This document shows, one piece after another, positions 53,897 through 64,000 of a stretch of 64,000 nt of DNA. Origin of the DNA: Cinnamomum chago (Eukaryota; Streptophyta; Magnoliopsida; Laurales; Lauraceae); the NCBI GenBank assembly GCA_038049695.1, contig CP142451.1:126701501-126765500 (forward strand), read 5' to 3'. Within the stretch, counting starts at the first letter, position 1, and every line of letters begins with the position of its first letter. The translations under genes were made by a program, and so were the position numbers. The notes under the pieces are model-generated. The model was not told where the DNA came from and ran no database searches. It was given only the letters and a program-made list of their open reading frames with translations.

Positions 53897-56643
53897 TGTC
53901 ACGTCCCCCAAACCCGATTAGAGAATAAACTGGATCCGGGGAGTGAAATTTTGGGCCAATTAAAATTTTTTGCCCCTTTTGGCCCAAGGATCGTAAATCC
54001 GCTGTGAGGATAATGTATTTCAACCTCAAAACATAAAACAATAGCGGAATTCATACATTGATATCAATAATGGATAATAAATCTCAATTAAATTTAAAGT
54101 TGCAAGCAACAATTAATTGTGATCCGACGACCAAAAACCCTTCTAATAATTCATTCTTTCACCGGACCCACTTAAGGGTGAATTAGTCTTCTTCCCTTCC
54201 CTCTCTTCTTAATCAGGGATTAGTCATAATCTCTTAATCATTATCTGCAACGAACGAAGCTACAGCAACCTTTCTTCTTCCTCATTCTTCCAAGGCTCCA
54301 GAACTCTTTCCCTGAAGGATCACTTCTGCAATCCGAGCCGCTCATCTTCTTCCTCGCGATCTCCTCTTTCCATTAACATCAGTTTGGTAAGATTTCCCTC
54401 TCTTTCATTTTCTCAATCAATTCTCTTTGGTTTAGATTTAGGTTAGATCTTAATCTTTTCCTCTCTTTTCTTCTCCTTTGCGTGTTAGATTGCGTTTGAT
54501 TAGGGTAGATCGAGGTTTCCGCAGTAGTAGGGCTTCTCCTCAGATTTCCCCAATTCCAATCTTCTTCTTGGTTGAGGCAAGTATATCTGCATTTTATAAT
54601 TAAGCATGTATGTATGTCTTCTATTGATTGGATGTGTTTTCTTGTTAGGTTTCCCTAATTCCAAGCTTGTTCTGTTATTAATTTGGGTTTATTTAATTTA
54701 ATTGTTAATTTTAGTGTTAATGGATTAAGTGGAAATGATGATGAATGGAATGGATTATTGGATGAGCACGGTGGCTCAGTTTTTGTGCAGGTGAATTTTT
54801 GGAATGAATTGGGTGAAAAACTGCAAAAAAAAATGGGGTTCTGTATTTGACGTTCAAGAAAAAAAATAAATTAAAAATAAAAAAATAAAAAATAAAAAAA
54901 GTTGCACGCTACGTCCAGAACGTTCAATGGCCATTGAACGTCCAATGGATGGACATGACATCAACGCATAAGGAGTTAAAAAAAAAAAAAAAAAAAACAA
55001 AAGGAAGCAAGGAAATGTTGAATGGCCTGATGACATGAATGGTGGGTACTGTTTGTTTATCCAACCATTGAATCAGACACATGTTGGTCCGTTGCGCTTT
55101 ATATATATATATATATATAAAGGGGCAAACTTCTATGGGCCATTACTTCTGAACCATACGTCGGAATTTCGCGAGCCATATACCGTTGGAAAGCTCTTTG
55201 AGCGTAGAATCCAATGATACATGTCTCGTGATGATTGGGGATCAGGTAGGTAGCTAGCTAAGGAGATTAATTTTTAGACCACTTTCTTGTTAGTAACAAG
55301 ATTGTTAGCCTAGGTTTGGGCCTTAGACATTGGAAACCATGAAACCACTCTCAAGTGACCATTAATGGGGTTTTGAAATTGTAGCAGATGGCTTGGTGTG
55401 CTTCGATGGGTTGTCTAGGTATTCGTGATTTGTGTATGGTTTAACCGAATGCGTATGGAATTGAGTCAATCAATACTCAACATGATTGTACACCAAGGAA
55501 ATTCTTTATAAGCATTGATGATTCGAATTTCCCACACACTCCGTTAAACCACAATGGTACATGGATGACAACACTTACCTAGGATTGGAATGTAATCTCT
55601 CCTTGATTTGTTAATCGTATCCGTTGATTTTGTATCCTTGTACACTCTCTTGGCATAAAACACCTAATTAAATATGAAACATAAACTCTTGTAGAATTAG
55701 AATAAGGACCTGATTTAGAGTGTACCTTAGGAACCATGTATCGTGTATTGATAAACATAACTGGCTAGAATGTAAGGGATTATCGTGTGGATGGTCTAAC
55801 TTGGACCGTGCTACTATTCCCAGGACCGGGAGCTTGGATCCCCCTGGAGCCGGACTTTGGTATCAGTAGTCCGGATAGGATTGTTACTGGTACCCCGTGA
55901 GGTGGCTTGGACATCCACGGAGTCTCCCTCTTGTGCATTGCATTACATTGGTAGTGGTGATTGTTAGTATTGCTAGGATTTCTATTTATGATTCTGATGG
56001 TTATTTACTCATGTTACATGCCTAGTATTGTTCCTTGTATTCCTACGATATTGTACTTATCATTACTCCTATATTTGATGCATGTTATGTTTTAATTATA
56101 TCTTGCTTATCTATTGCTCAACATGTCGTTGACTCGGTTCCTTTGTGTGCAGACTCCTCAGGTGAGTACTACTTCGAGGAGCAGGCCGGTGAGGAGATCA
56201 CAGAGGATCTCCAACCAGCAGAGGAGGCACGGGAGTGGAGTGCCCATGACGTAGAGTAGCATCATCATTACCAGGCACATGAGAGACTCACTTTGGGACA
56301 GACTTTAGATTTTATTTAATTCATTGTTATTCTTCGTTGAACTTTCCTTTCATTGACTCTATGTTGTTAATGGCCTTAGTTTATGGGATGGCCATAGTAA
56401 TTAAATTAACTTCCTCTTTAGCTTTAATTGTTGCTTGCAACCTTAAATTTAATTGAGATTTATTATCCATTATTGGTATCAATGTATGAATTCCGCTATT
56501 GTTTTATGTTTTAAGGTTGAAATACATTATCCTCACAGCGGACTTACGATCCTTGGGCCAAAAGGGGCAAAAAATTTTAATTGGCCCAAAGTTTCACTCC
56601 CCGGATCCGGTTTATTCTCTAATCGGGTTCGGGGGACGTGACA
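53897..56643 (+). repeat. 5' LTR with 220 bp inverted ends (2747 bp)
   Basis: Begins TGTCACGTCCCCCAAACCCG and ends CGGGTTCGGGGGACGTGACA. The first ~220 bp (53897-54116) are the reverse complement of the last ~220 bp (56424-56643), with roughly eight mismatches. 54119-54725 matches 62115-62716 in the 3' LTR. A (TA)n lies at 55101-55119, and poly-A runs lie near 54895 and 54980. Confidence 0.75.
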
Positions 56644-56646
56644 GGA

Positions 56647-56658
56647 TGGTATTAGAGC
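56647..56658 (+). other. Primer binding site (methionine tRNA)
   Basis: TGGTATTAGAGC, one base from TGGTATCAGAGC, 3 bp after the LTR end. This is the usual primer site of plant gypsy elements. Confidence 0.85.
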
Positions 56659-56808
56659 AATGGATGGTTTCTCAGGGTAAAAATTTTAAAAACCATAGGA
56701 CGCGTGTGAGGATTCCGTTGGTTAGTAGGTTGGCTTTGTAGTTCTTTTTTAGCATTGTATTGTTAGCTTGGGGCATATTGGAACTAACCTTGAATGTTTT
56801 ACAGGACG

Positions 56809-59800
56809 ATGGCTGCTAGACCCACCCGATCTAATAACGGACCACCGCTAGAGGGTAGTTCTTCTCAGAGTGGCCCAGAGAATCAATTTCATCAATTCAT
56901 GGCAGCATTCATTCAGTCTCAGAAGGATTTGGCTGAACAGAGTACTAGACAGAACGAGAGTCAGACTGTATTCCAGGCTCAGATGCTTGAGGTAGTGCAG
57001 AAAGTGGGCCAGCCACAGCCCAAGGAATATGATCTCAACGAGTTGGTTGAGAAATTCAGGAAGAGGTTCCCACCAGAGTTTCATGGCATTGAGGACCCCG
57101 CTGTGGCAGATGAGTGGGTTGTTCAGATGGAGAAAATCTATGAAGTATTCAAGTGCACGGGTGTTCAACAGGTGCAGCTAGCGACCCACATGTTCCGTGG
57201 GGCAGCAGAGAGGTGGTGGAAGACAGTGAATCATCCTTATGAAACGATCGCAAAAGATGTAGCTTGGAAGACCTTCACTGAGCAGTTCCAAAAGAAGTTT
57301 ATCCCTGAGCACTACCGGGATCAGAAGATGGAGGAGTTTGAGAGATTGGTTCAAGGTGATCTATCAGTACAAGACTATGAAATCTCTTTCACCCACCTAT
57401 CCAGGTTTGCAGGGAATTTGATTCAGCCCGAATCGGAGAGAGTTCGGAGGTTTATCAAGGGACTGCGAGCAGATATCAAGATGCAAGTACAGCGTAGTAA
57501 GCTGACTGATTATGATGGTGTGGTCAAAGAATCTTATTGGGCAGAGGAGTCTCTTAAGGATGAGATTGCCTTAGAGCAACAGAGGATCTTGGCATTAATA
57601 CCTCAACCTAAGGCACAGGGTTCTTCCTCCCAGTATTATCAGCAGCCAGCATCTAAGAGGCTTCGGGTTGAACCAGTGCTTCGCCAGTTACCTCAGCGGA
57701 TCACTTGCACTTTCTGTGGGGATAGCCATCATGTTCGTGATTGCAGGAAACAGACGGGTGCATGTTTCCATTATAGGGACCCAAGGCATAAAGTTCACAA
57801 CTGTCCAGGGAAGACAGGAGTGGCACCACCAGCATTCCTAATTCCGGCGCCCATGCCTCCACATCCTGCGCAGCCGTTGAGACAGGTGCCTCCTGCTCAG
57901 GCCAGATCCCATCAGCAGCAGATGATTGTCAGACCACCCCAGCCACCGCAGCAGCGTCCTCCAGTACCACAGCAGCGATTCCAGCAGAGACCTCAGGCAC
58001 CACCCAGATTCCAGGCTCGTGGTCCTAGGCCACAACAGCAATATCAGCAGCAACGTCCCCAGCTGGCAGGGAGAGCTTATGCTCTGACGCATGAGGAGGC
58101 GGAGGCTGCAGGAAATGTCATAGAAGGTACACTTTCAGTTTGTGGATTTGATGCTAAAGTTCTATTTGATCCTTGATCTACACACTCATTTATTGCACCA
58201 ATTTTTGCACTTCACTTGGGGGAGGATAAAGAGACACTACTATATGATTTGATAGTAGCTACCCCTATGGGAAGACATGTACCTTGTAATGTTGTCTACC
58301 CTAGATGTAGTATTCAGATTGGAGGAGTTGTGATGACTGTCAGTTTGATTATTTTACCGATGTCGGAGTTTGACGTGATTCTTGGAATGGATTGGTTAGC
58401 AGCCAACCGAGCGGTGTTAGATTGTTTTAACAAGACCGTGAGGTTATAGGATGCAGATTGTAGTGTTGAGTTTGTGGGAGCTAAGAAGTCTACTTCCACT
58501 CGGTTGATTTCTGCGTTGAAGGCAGAACAATTGATAAGGAGTGGTTGTGAAGGTTTTATTGCATTTATCGTGGAAGACAAGGAGTCTAAGACAGTTGAAG
58601 AGATTCCTGTGGTACGAGAATTTCCAGATTTATTTTCGGAAGAGATTCCTGGTTTGCCACCTGTTCGTGAGTTGGACTTCACGATAGAATTGCAACCGGG
58701 TCCGTGAGGTTACAGGATGCAGATTGTAGTGTTGAGTTTGTGGGAGCTAAGAAGTCTACTTCCACTCAGTTACTTTCTGCATTGAAGGCAGAACAATTGA
58801 TAAGGAGTGGTTGTGAAGGTTTTATTGCATTTATCGCGGAAGACAAGGAGTCTAAGACAGTTGAAGAGATTCCTGTGATGCAAGAATTCCCGGATTTATT
58901 TCCGGAGGAGATTCCTGGTTTGCCACATGTTCGTGAGTTGGACTTCACAATAAAATTGCAACCGGGTACAACACCTATATCTAGGGCTCCGTATAGGATG
59001 GCTCCAGCAGAATTGAAGGAGTTGAAGACTCAGATAGAAGATCTGTTGGAAAAGGGTTTCATCAGACCCAGTGTTTCACCATGGGGAGCTTCGGTGATAT
59101 TTGTGAAGAAGAAGGATGAAACTATGAGAATGTGCATAGACTACCAATAGCTAAATCAGGTGACAGTTAAGAATAAGTACCCGTTACCTAGGATTGATGA
59201 GTTGTTTGATCAATTGCAGGGAGCCCAATTCTTTTCGAAGATAGATCTACGATCCGGATATCATCAATTGCGAGTCAGAGAAGAGGATATTCCTAAGACT
59301 ACATTCCGAACGAGATATGGCCACTTTGAGTTCTTCGTGATGCCTTTCGGGTTGACAAATGCACCCGCTGTCTTTATGGCATTGATGAATAAGGTGTTTT
59401 CTCCTTTCCTAGATCAGTTTGTAGTAGTCTTTATTGATGATATATTGGTGTACTCAAAATCTAAGGAGGAGCATGAGCATCAGTTGAGGACATCATTGCA
59501 GCTTTTGAGGGATAACCAATTATATGCTAAACTGAACAAATGTGAATTTTGGTTGGAGCAAGTGGCATTTTTTTGTCATATTATCTCTAAGGATGGATTG
59601 ACAGTGGACCCTAAGAAGGTAGCAGCGGTTGTTAATTGGGGTAGTCCACGAAATGTAGCGGAGATTCGCAGTTTTCTGGGACTTGCGAGCTACTACAGGA
59701 GGTTCGTGAAAGGGTTTTCTACTATAGCATCTCCACTCACTAAGTTAACAAGGAAGGATATCCCATTTGTGTGGACAAAAGAATGTGAGAAGAGTTTTCA

Positions 59801-61796
59801 AGAATTAAAGACTAGGTTAACTACAGCGCCCATACTTGCTTTACCCTCAGGCAGTGGAGGATTTGTGGTTTATACAGATGCATCAGGGATTGGCTTGGGC
59901 TGCGTTCTCATACAGAATGATAAAGTGATAGCATACGGGTCCAGGCAGTTGAAGGATCATGAGAAGAAGTATGCCACACATGATTTAGAACTGGCAGTAG
60001 TGGTGTTTGCATTGAAATTGTGGAGGCATTATCTGTATGGAGAGAGATTTGAGGTGCACACAGATCACAAGAGTCTGCAATATCTGTTTACACAGGGTGA
60101 TTTGAATAACAGGCAGCGGAGATGGATGGAGTACATAAAGGATTATGATTTTTCGATTAAGTACCATCCTGGTAAGGTGAATGTGATAGCAGATGCTCTA
60201 AGTAGAAAGGCAGCTTTCGGTGGGTGTGTAATGCCAGAATGGAGATGGATGGAGCAGTTCAGAGATATGGATGTAGAGGTATGGCCTGTTAACGAGAAAG
60301 TATTGGTTGCTACTATGGGGGTTTGGGAACCAGAAATAGTTAACAGGATCAAGGAAGCTCAGAAGGATGATCCTGAGTTGCAAAGAATTATTGACCACAT
60401 TGATGATCATTCAGAGTTCAGATTGATTGAAGGAATCTTGTACTACAGAGACAAGTTGTGTGTGCCAGATGTGAAAGACATCAAGTTAGAGCTGATGACA
60501 GATGCGCACCACACCAGATATTCAGTTCACCCAGGGAGCACCAAAATGTATCAGAATTTGAAGAATCACTATTGGTGGGTGAAAATGAAGAAAGAGATTG
60601 CAGAATTTGTCGCTAAGTGTATGACTTGTCAGCAGATTAAGGCAGAACACAAGAAGCCTCCTGGTTTGCTTCACCCGTTGGACATTCCGCAGTGGAAATG
60701 GGAGCACATCACTATGGATTTTGTGTCAAGGTTGCCAAACACCAAGAAGGGCAATAATGCTATTTGGGTGATTGTGGATAGATTGACGAAGTCAGCACAT
60801 TTTCTGCCATTCAAGACTGGTCAGTTTATGAACAAAATGACTGTGTTGTACAAGGACAATATAGTCAAGTTGCATGGAGTGTCTAAGTCCATAGTATCTG
60901 ATCGAGACCCTAAGTTTGTCTCTCGGTTTTGGTCTACTTTCCAATCATCTATGGGTACTCAGTTGAAGTTCAGCACAGCTTACCACCCTCAGACAGATGG
61001 ACAGTCTGAACGTACCATCCAGACATTGGAAGATCTTCTCCGAGCATGTGTTTTGGATTTCAAGGAGAGTTAGGATAAAAGCTTGCCTCTATGTGAGTTT
61101 GCCTACAATAACAGCTATCATTCAAGTATTGGAATGACACCATTTGAGGCATTATACGGGCGGAGATGCAGGACTCCAACATGTTGGGAGGAAGTAGGAG
61201 TTCGTAGTTTCCATGGACCCTCAGAGATTGCTGACTCCAGTGAGAAAGTCAGAATTGTTCAAATGAGGATGAAAGAGTCACGTGATCGACAGAAGAGCTA
61301 TGCAGACAAGAGGCGGAGACCTCTAGAATTCCAAGTGGGGGATAAGGTGTTTCTGAAGGTGTCACCGATGAGAGGAGTTGTCAGATTTGGACAGAAAGGG
61401 AAGCTTGCGAAGAGGTTTGTGGGACCATTTGAGATTAAGAGCAGGATTGGAGACGTGACCTATCGTCTTGTGCTACCGCCTGAGTTGGCTGGTGTGCACG
61501 ACGTTTTCCATGTCTCAATGCTTCGGAAATATGTTCCAGATCCTACTCACGTTTTGCAGCACGAGCCCCTTCAAATTCAAGAAGATGCAACCTATATGGA
61601 GCGTCCGGCACAGATCATCAACACCAAGGAAGTAATGCAGTGTACCAAGACCATTCAGTGGGTTAAGGTACAATGGGAGCATCATACTCCGGAGGAGGCC
61701 ACATGGGAGCTCAAAGACCGGATGCAGAAGGCGTATCCTTATCTTTTTCCTGATGAGGTATGTTTAGGCATTTGGGGGACTAAATGTTCTTTTTAG
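56809..61796 (+). pseudogene. Gypsy gag-pol polyprotein with chromodomain, multiple stops
   Basis: Gag starts at ATG 56809 (MAARPTRSNNG), with a retrotransposon Gag core (DEWVVQMEKIYEVF), knuckle CTFCGDSHHVRDC and a damaged second knuckle (CFHYRDPRHKVHNC). The protease active site is broken by TGA at 58174-58176; FDVILGMDWL follows. TAG at 58447, a 266 bp tandem duplication (58438-58703 repeated at 58704-58969, shifting frame), and TAG at 59148 precede the RT. RT has [10 protein letters not shown] and FIDD (in [10 protein letters not shown]). RNase H has YTDASG and TDHKSLQYL. Integrase has the HHCC finger and the D,D,E core ([33 protein letters not shown]). TAG at 61071 interrupts integrase. 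The C-terminus (WVKVQWEHHTPEEATWELKD) is a chromodomain-type tail of the Tekay/Del clade. Confidence 0.92.
58438..58969 (+). repeat. 266 bp tandem duplication within pol
   Basis: CCGTGAGGTTA(T/C)AG at 58436 recurs at 58702, and the protein EFVGAKKSTST appears twice. The units differ at roughly 5% of positions. As 266 is not a multiple of three, the duplication shifts the frame. Confidence 0.9.
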
Positions 61797-61806
61797 AGGT
61801 GAGAGA

Positions 61807-64000
61807 TGTAAGGTCTGCGACCTTACTGGGTCAGTTGGGCCCAATTACCGGCCCGTTGACCCATTCATTTTGATACTATTATAATTATTGTTTTATTAGA
61901 TATTTAAATGGGTTTAGATGGCTAGCGAGTTTCTTTTAGTGTTAGAATAGTTCTTGCGGAGTTTCGTGCGATTCTGAGTTCGTTTGACCCTAGTAGGGGG
62001 CAGTTTGCAAATTAGGAAAAATTTGAGTGTTTTTTCGAAAAATCCATAGCGCCGTGATTTTGGGTTTGTTTGAAAGGTCTCGTCGCGTTAATCAATTTTG
62101 TCTTCTGGCTCGTTGCGATCCGACGACCAAAAACCCTTCTAATAATTCATTCTTTCACCGAACCCACGTAAGGGTAAATTAGTCTTCTTCCTTTCCCTCT
62201 CCTCTTAATCAGGGATTAGCCCTAATCTCTTAATCATTCTCTGCAACGAACGAAGCTACAGCAACCTTTCTTCTTCCTCATTCTTCCAAGGCTCCAGAAC
62301 TCTTTCCCTGAAGGATCACTTCCACGATCCGAGCCGCTCATCTTCTTCCTCGCGATCTCCTCTTTCCATTGACATCAGTTTGGTAAGATTTCCCTCTCTT
62401 TCATTTTCTCAATCAATTCTCTTTGGTTTAGATTTAGGTTAGATCTTAACATTTTCCTCTCTTTTCTTCTCCTTTGCGTGTTAGATTGCGTTTGGTCGGG
62501 GTAGATCGAGGTTTCCGCAGTAGTAGGGCTTCTCCTCAGATTTCCCCAATTCCAATCTTCTTCTTGGTTAAGGTAAGTAGATCTGCATTTTATAATTAAG
62601 CATGTATGTATGTCTTCTATTGATTGGATATGTTTTCTTGTTAGGTTTCCCTAATTCCAAGCCTGTTCTGTTATTAATTTGGGTTTATTTAATTTAATTG
62701 TTAATTTTAGTGTTAATGTTGCACTTAGGCTCTGATCCACGATCACGGTCCGTATTGGATGAAATGTCGGGACATGGCACTTGAAGTCCTGACCTGTAAT
62801 AATGGGAACTTAACGGTAGATATTGATGAATGGACCGTATAATGAGATAATACTAATTAAGCGTATAGAGAAGCGGGGTTTATAAGGGTATGTATTATTA
62901 GCTGTTGAGAATCACAAGGATGGATTAACTATCCTTGAACTCCGTGCCTCGTACCCTTGACTACTATCATCTCCTAATAAGGCTATCCAGTTCGGAGTAC
63001 TCCCCACCTAGTGATTCGTAGGATACATGGATGTACGATTGGTCTGTCGAGGGTTATGATGCCGGCATGGACATGGATATTGAATGTTGAGAGATTAAGT
63101 ACAGTAGGTACCGATGAGTGATCGGGTACCGAGACCGCCGGCATTCGGACCGGGTACATGTGGATGGATGTTGAGAGATTGAGTACAGTAGGTACCGATG
63201 AGTGATCGGGTACCGAGACCGCCGGCATTCAGACCGGGTACATGCGGATGAGTGTTGATGTTGATCTAGCACATAAGACCAATGGCTGGGACTTGGCAGT
63301 GGCTATAGATGAGTGTTGAGGTAGATCTAGCACGTAAGACCAATGGTTAGGACTTGGCTGTGGCTGTGGCTATGGATATTGATGGACTCTTGTACGCTCC
63401 TATCCGATGTGACGGTAGCGATGGGTGGCTATGACCCCCATGGATAATGTCCATCGACAGTTGTTGGGACAACGACGATGAGCTGGTTCTGACCCCTCAC
63501 GTCCTTTGTACTTCAACTGTGGACGTACCTTTATATGCTCTTGTGTATGTATACTAGATGTATTATTATTATGTGTTATGGTTGCCATTGTTTATTTCTT
63601 TAACTGTCAACATTGTTACGATTGGATCTGGATACGATGGTTATGTATATGGTAAGTTTACTTTCCCAGGTTATCTATGTTATTAGTGACTTTGATGTGC
63701 TTATATGATTTATATGATGTCTTGATGATGATGGCTTCTCTTATCTACCTGATTTGCTGTATCAAACATTTGTTATATAAATATCTTGATTATAGTTTAT
63801 ACACTACACTCCACACTGTTTTCTATTGCACTATGATATTCTATATTTCTTTTGATATACTAATCACGCAGGTACAGCTGGGATCAGGTATGGTCTTCCT
63901 CTCTATTTATTAATATAATGTGTTGCCATCTAAACATGCCTATTTGCCTGGCTCATCGAGCCTGACCCAATCCTTGGTGTTTTCAGGTATCTTCTCTTCC
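61807..64000 (+). repeat. 3' LTR (partial), unlike the 5' LTR
   Basis: Starts TGTAAGGTCTGCGACC right after a purine tract (AGAGGTGAGAGA). 62115-62716 is about 95% alike to 54119-54725 of the 5' LTR; the rest does not align by eye. It contains a tandem repeat of about 90 bp (63080-63245, GTACCGATGAGTGATCGGG units) and a second of about 65 bp (63265-63360). The end lies outside the window. Confidence 0.65.

Larger units (their letters stand above)
53897..64000 (+). mobile_element. Ty3/gypsy chromovirus (Tekay/Del-like), nested in copia, 3' end beyond window
   Basis: Starts TGTCACGTCCCCC directly after the copia sequence GCTAA, the likely 5 bp target. The order is 5' LTR, PBS, gag-pol with a C-terminal chromodomain-like region, purine tract, and 3' LTR start. 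The two LTRs are unlike over most of their length (see findings). Many stops make it non-autonomous. Confidence 0.85.

Noticed and set aside
63080-63360. CRISPR-like regular repeats
   Set aside because: Plain tandem repeats of about 90 and 65 bp inside a plant LTR; no spacers.

Overview
The window is plant nuclear DNA, most likely from a eudicot. It has interrupted genes with GT-AG (and one GC-AG) introns, a subgroup-6-type R2R3-MYB gene, and dense nests of plant transposons. The non-viral half is AT-rich and mostly non-coding. The ANDV motif in the MYB R3 repeat points to a eudicot, but the species cannot be named from this sequence.

Left end (1-5.4 kb): an endogenous pararetrovirus segment (Caulimoviridae, florendovirus/petuvirus-like). 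It has a long open ORF with movement, coat and aspartic protease domains but no reverse transcriptase, a second ORF of unknown function, then a 35S-like TATA box and a polyadenylation signal.

MYB cluster (about 5.9-34.2 kb): three unequal copies of an R2R3-MYB gene of the anthocyanin-regulator type. Copy 1 keeps only the 3' part of intron 2 and an intact exon 3 (8706-9165). Copy 2 is a relic with a broken exon 2 (13435-13559), whose intron was duplicated again in tandem (13.85-17.87 and 18.05-21.49 kb). Copy 3 (27401-33973) is complete: three exons, 254 residues, and a 5.4 kb second intron with a GC donor. The cluster is peppered with hAT and PIF/Tourist-type elements, several with perfect target duplications and pre-insertion sites preserved in sister copies. 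A 2.5 kb solo LTR lies at 21558-24088.

Middle (34-47 kb): foldback elements, a SINE-like repeat, tandem repeats, then a minus-strand host gene for an extracellular Ig-like protein whose exon is split by a 4.75 kb non-autonomous CACTA element (38881-43630). The CACTA carries captured minus-strand pieces of three host genes: an NLR leucine-rich repeat, the first exon of glyoxysomal malate dehydrogenase, and two exons of the G-protein alpha subunit. A 5'-truncated L1-type LINE lies just upstream of the host gene.

Right end (47-64 kb): repeat arrays, an LTR-like segment, the end of a second CACTA with the same sub-terminal repeats, and a decayed Ty1/copia element interrupted at 53897 by a Ty3/gypsy chromovirus (Tekay/Del-like). 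That gypsy element is odd: its two LTRs share only about 0.6 kb, its 5' LTR has 220 bp inverted ends, and its pol carries a 266 bp tandem duplication. Its 3' LTR runs off the window.

No CRISPR array, bacterial operon, rRNA or tRNA gene was seen. The notable content is (i) the RT-less viral segment, (ii) the gene-capturing CACTA inside an exon, (iii) the MYB cluster with its GC-AG intron, and (iv) the structurally discordant retrotransposon.
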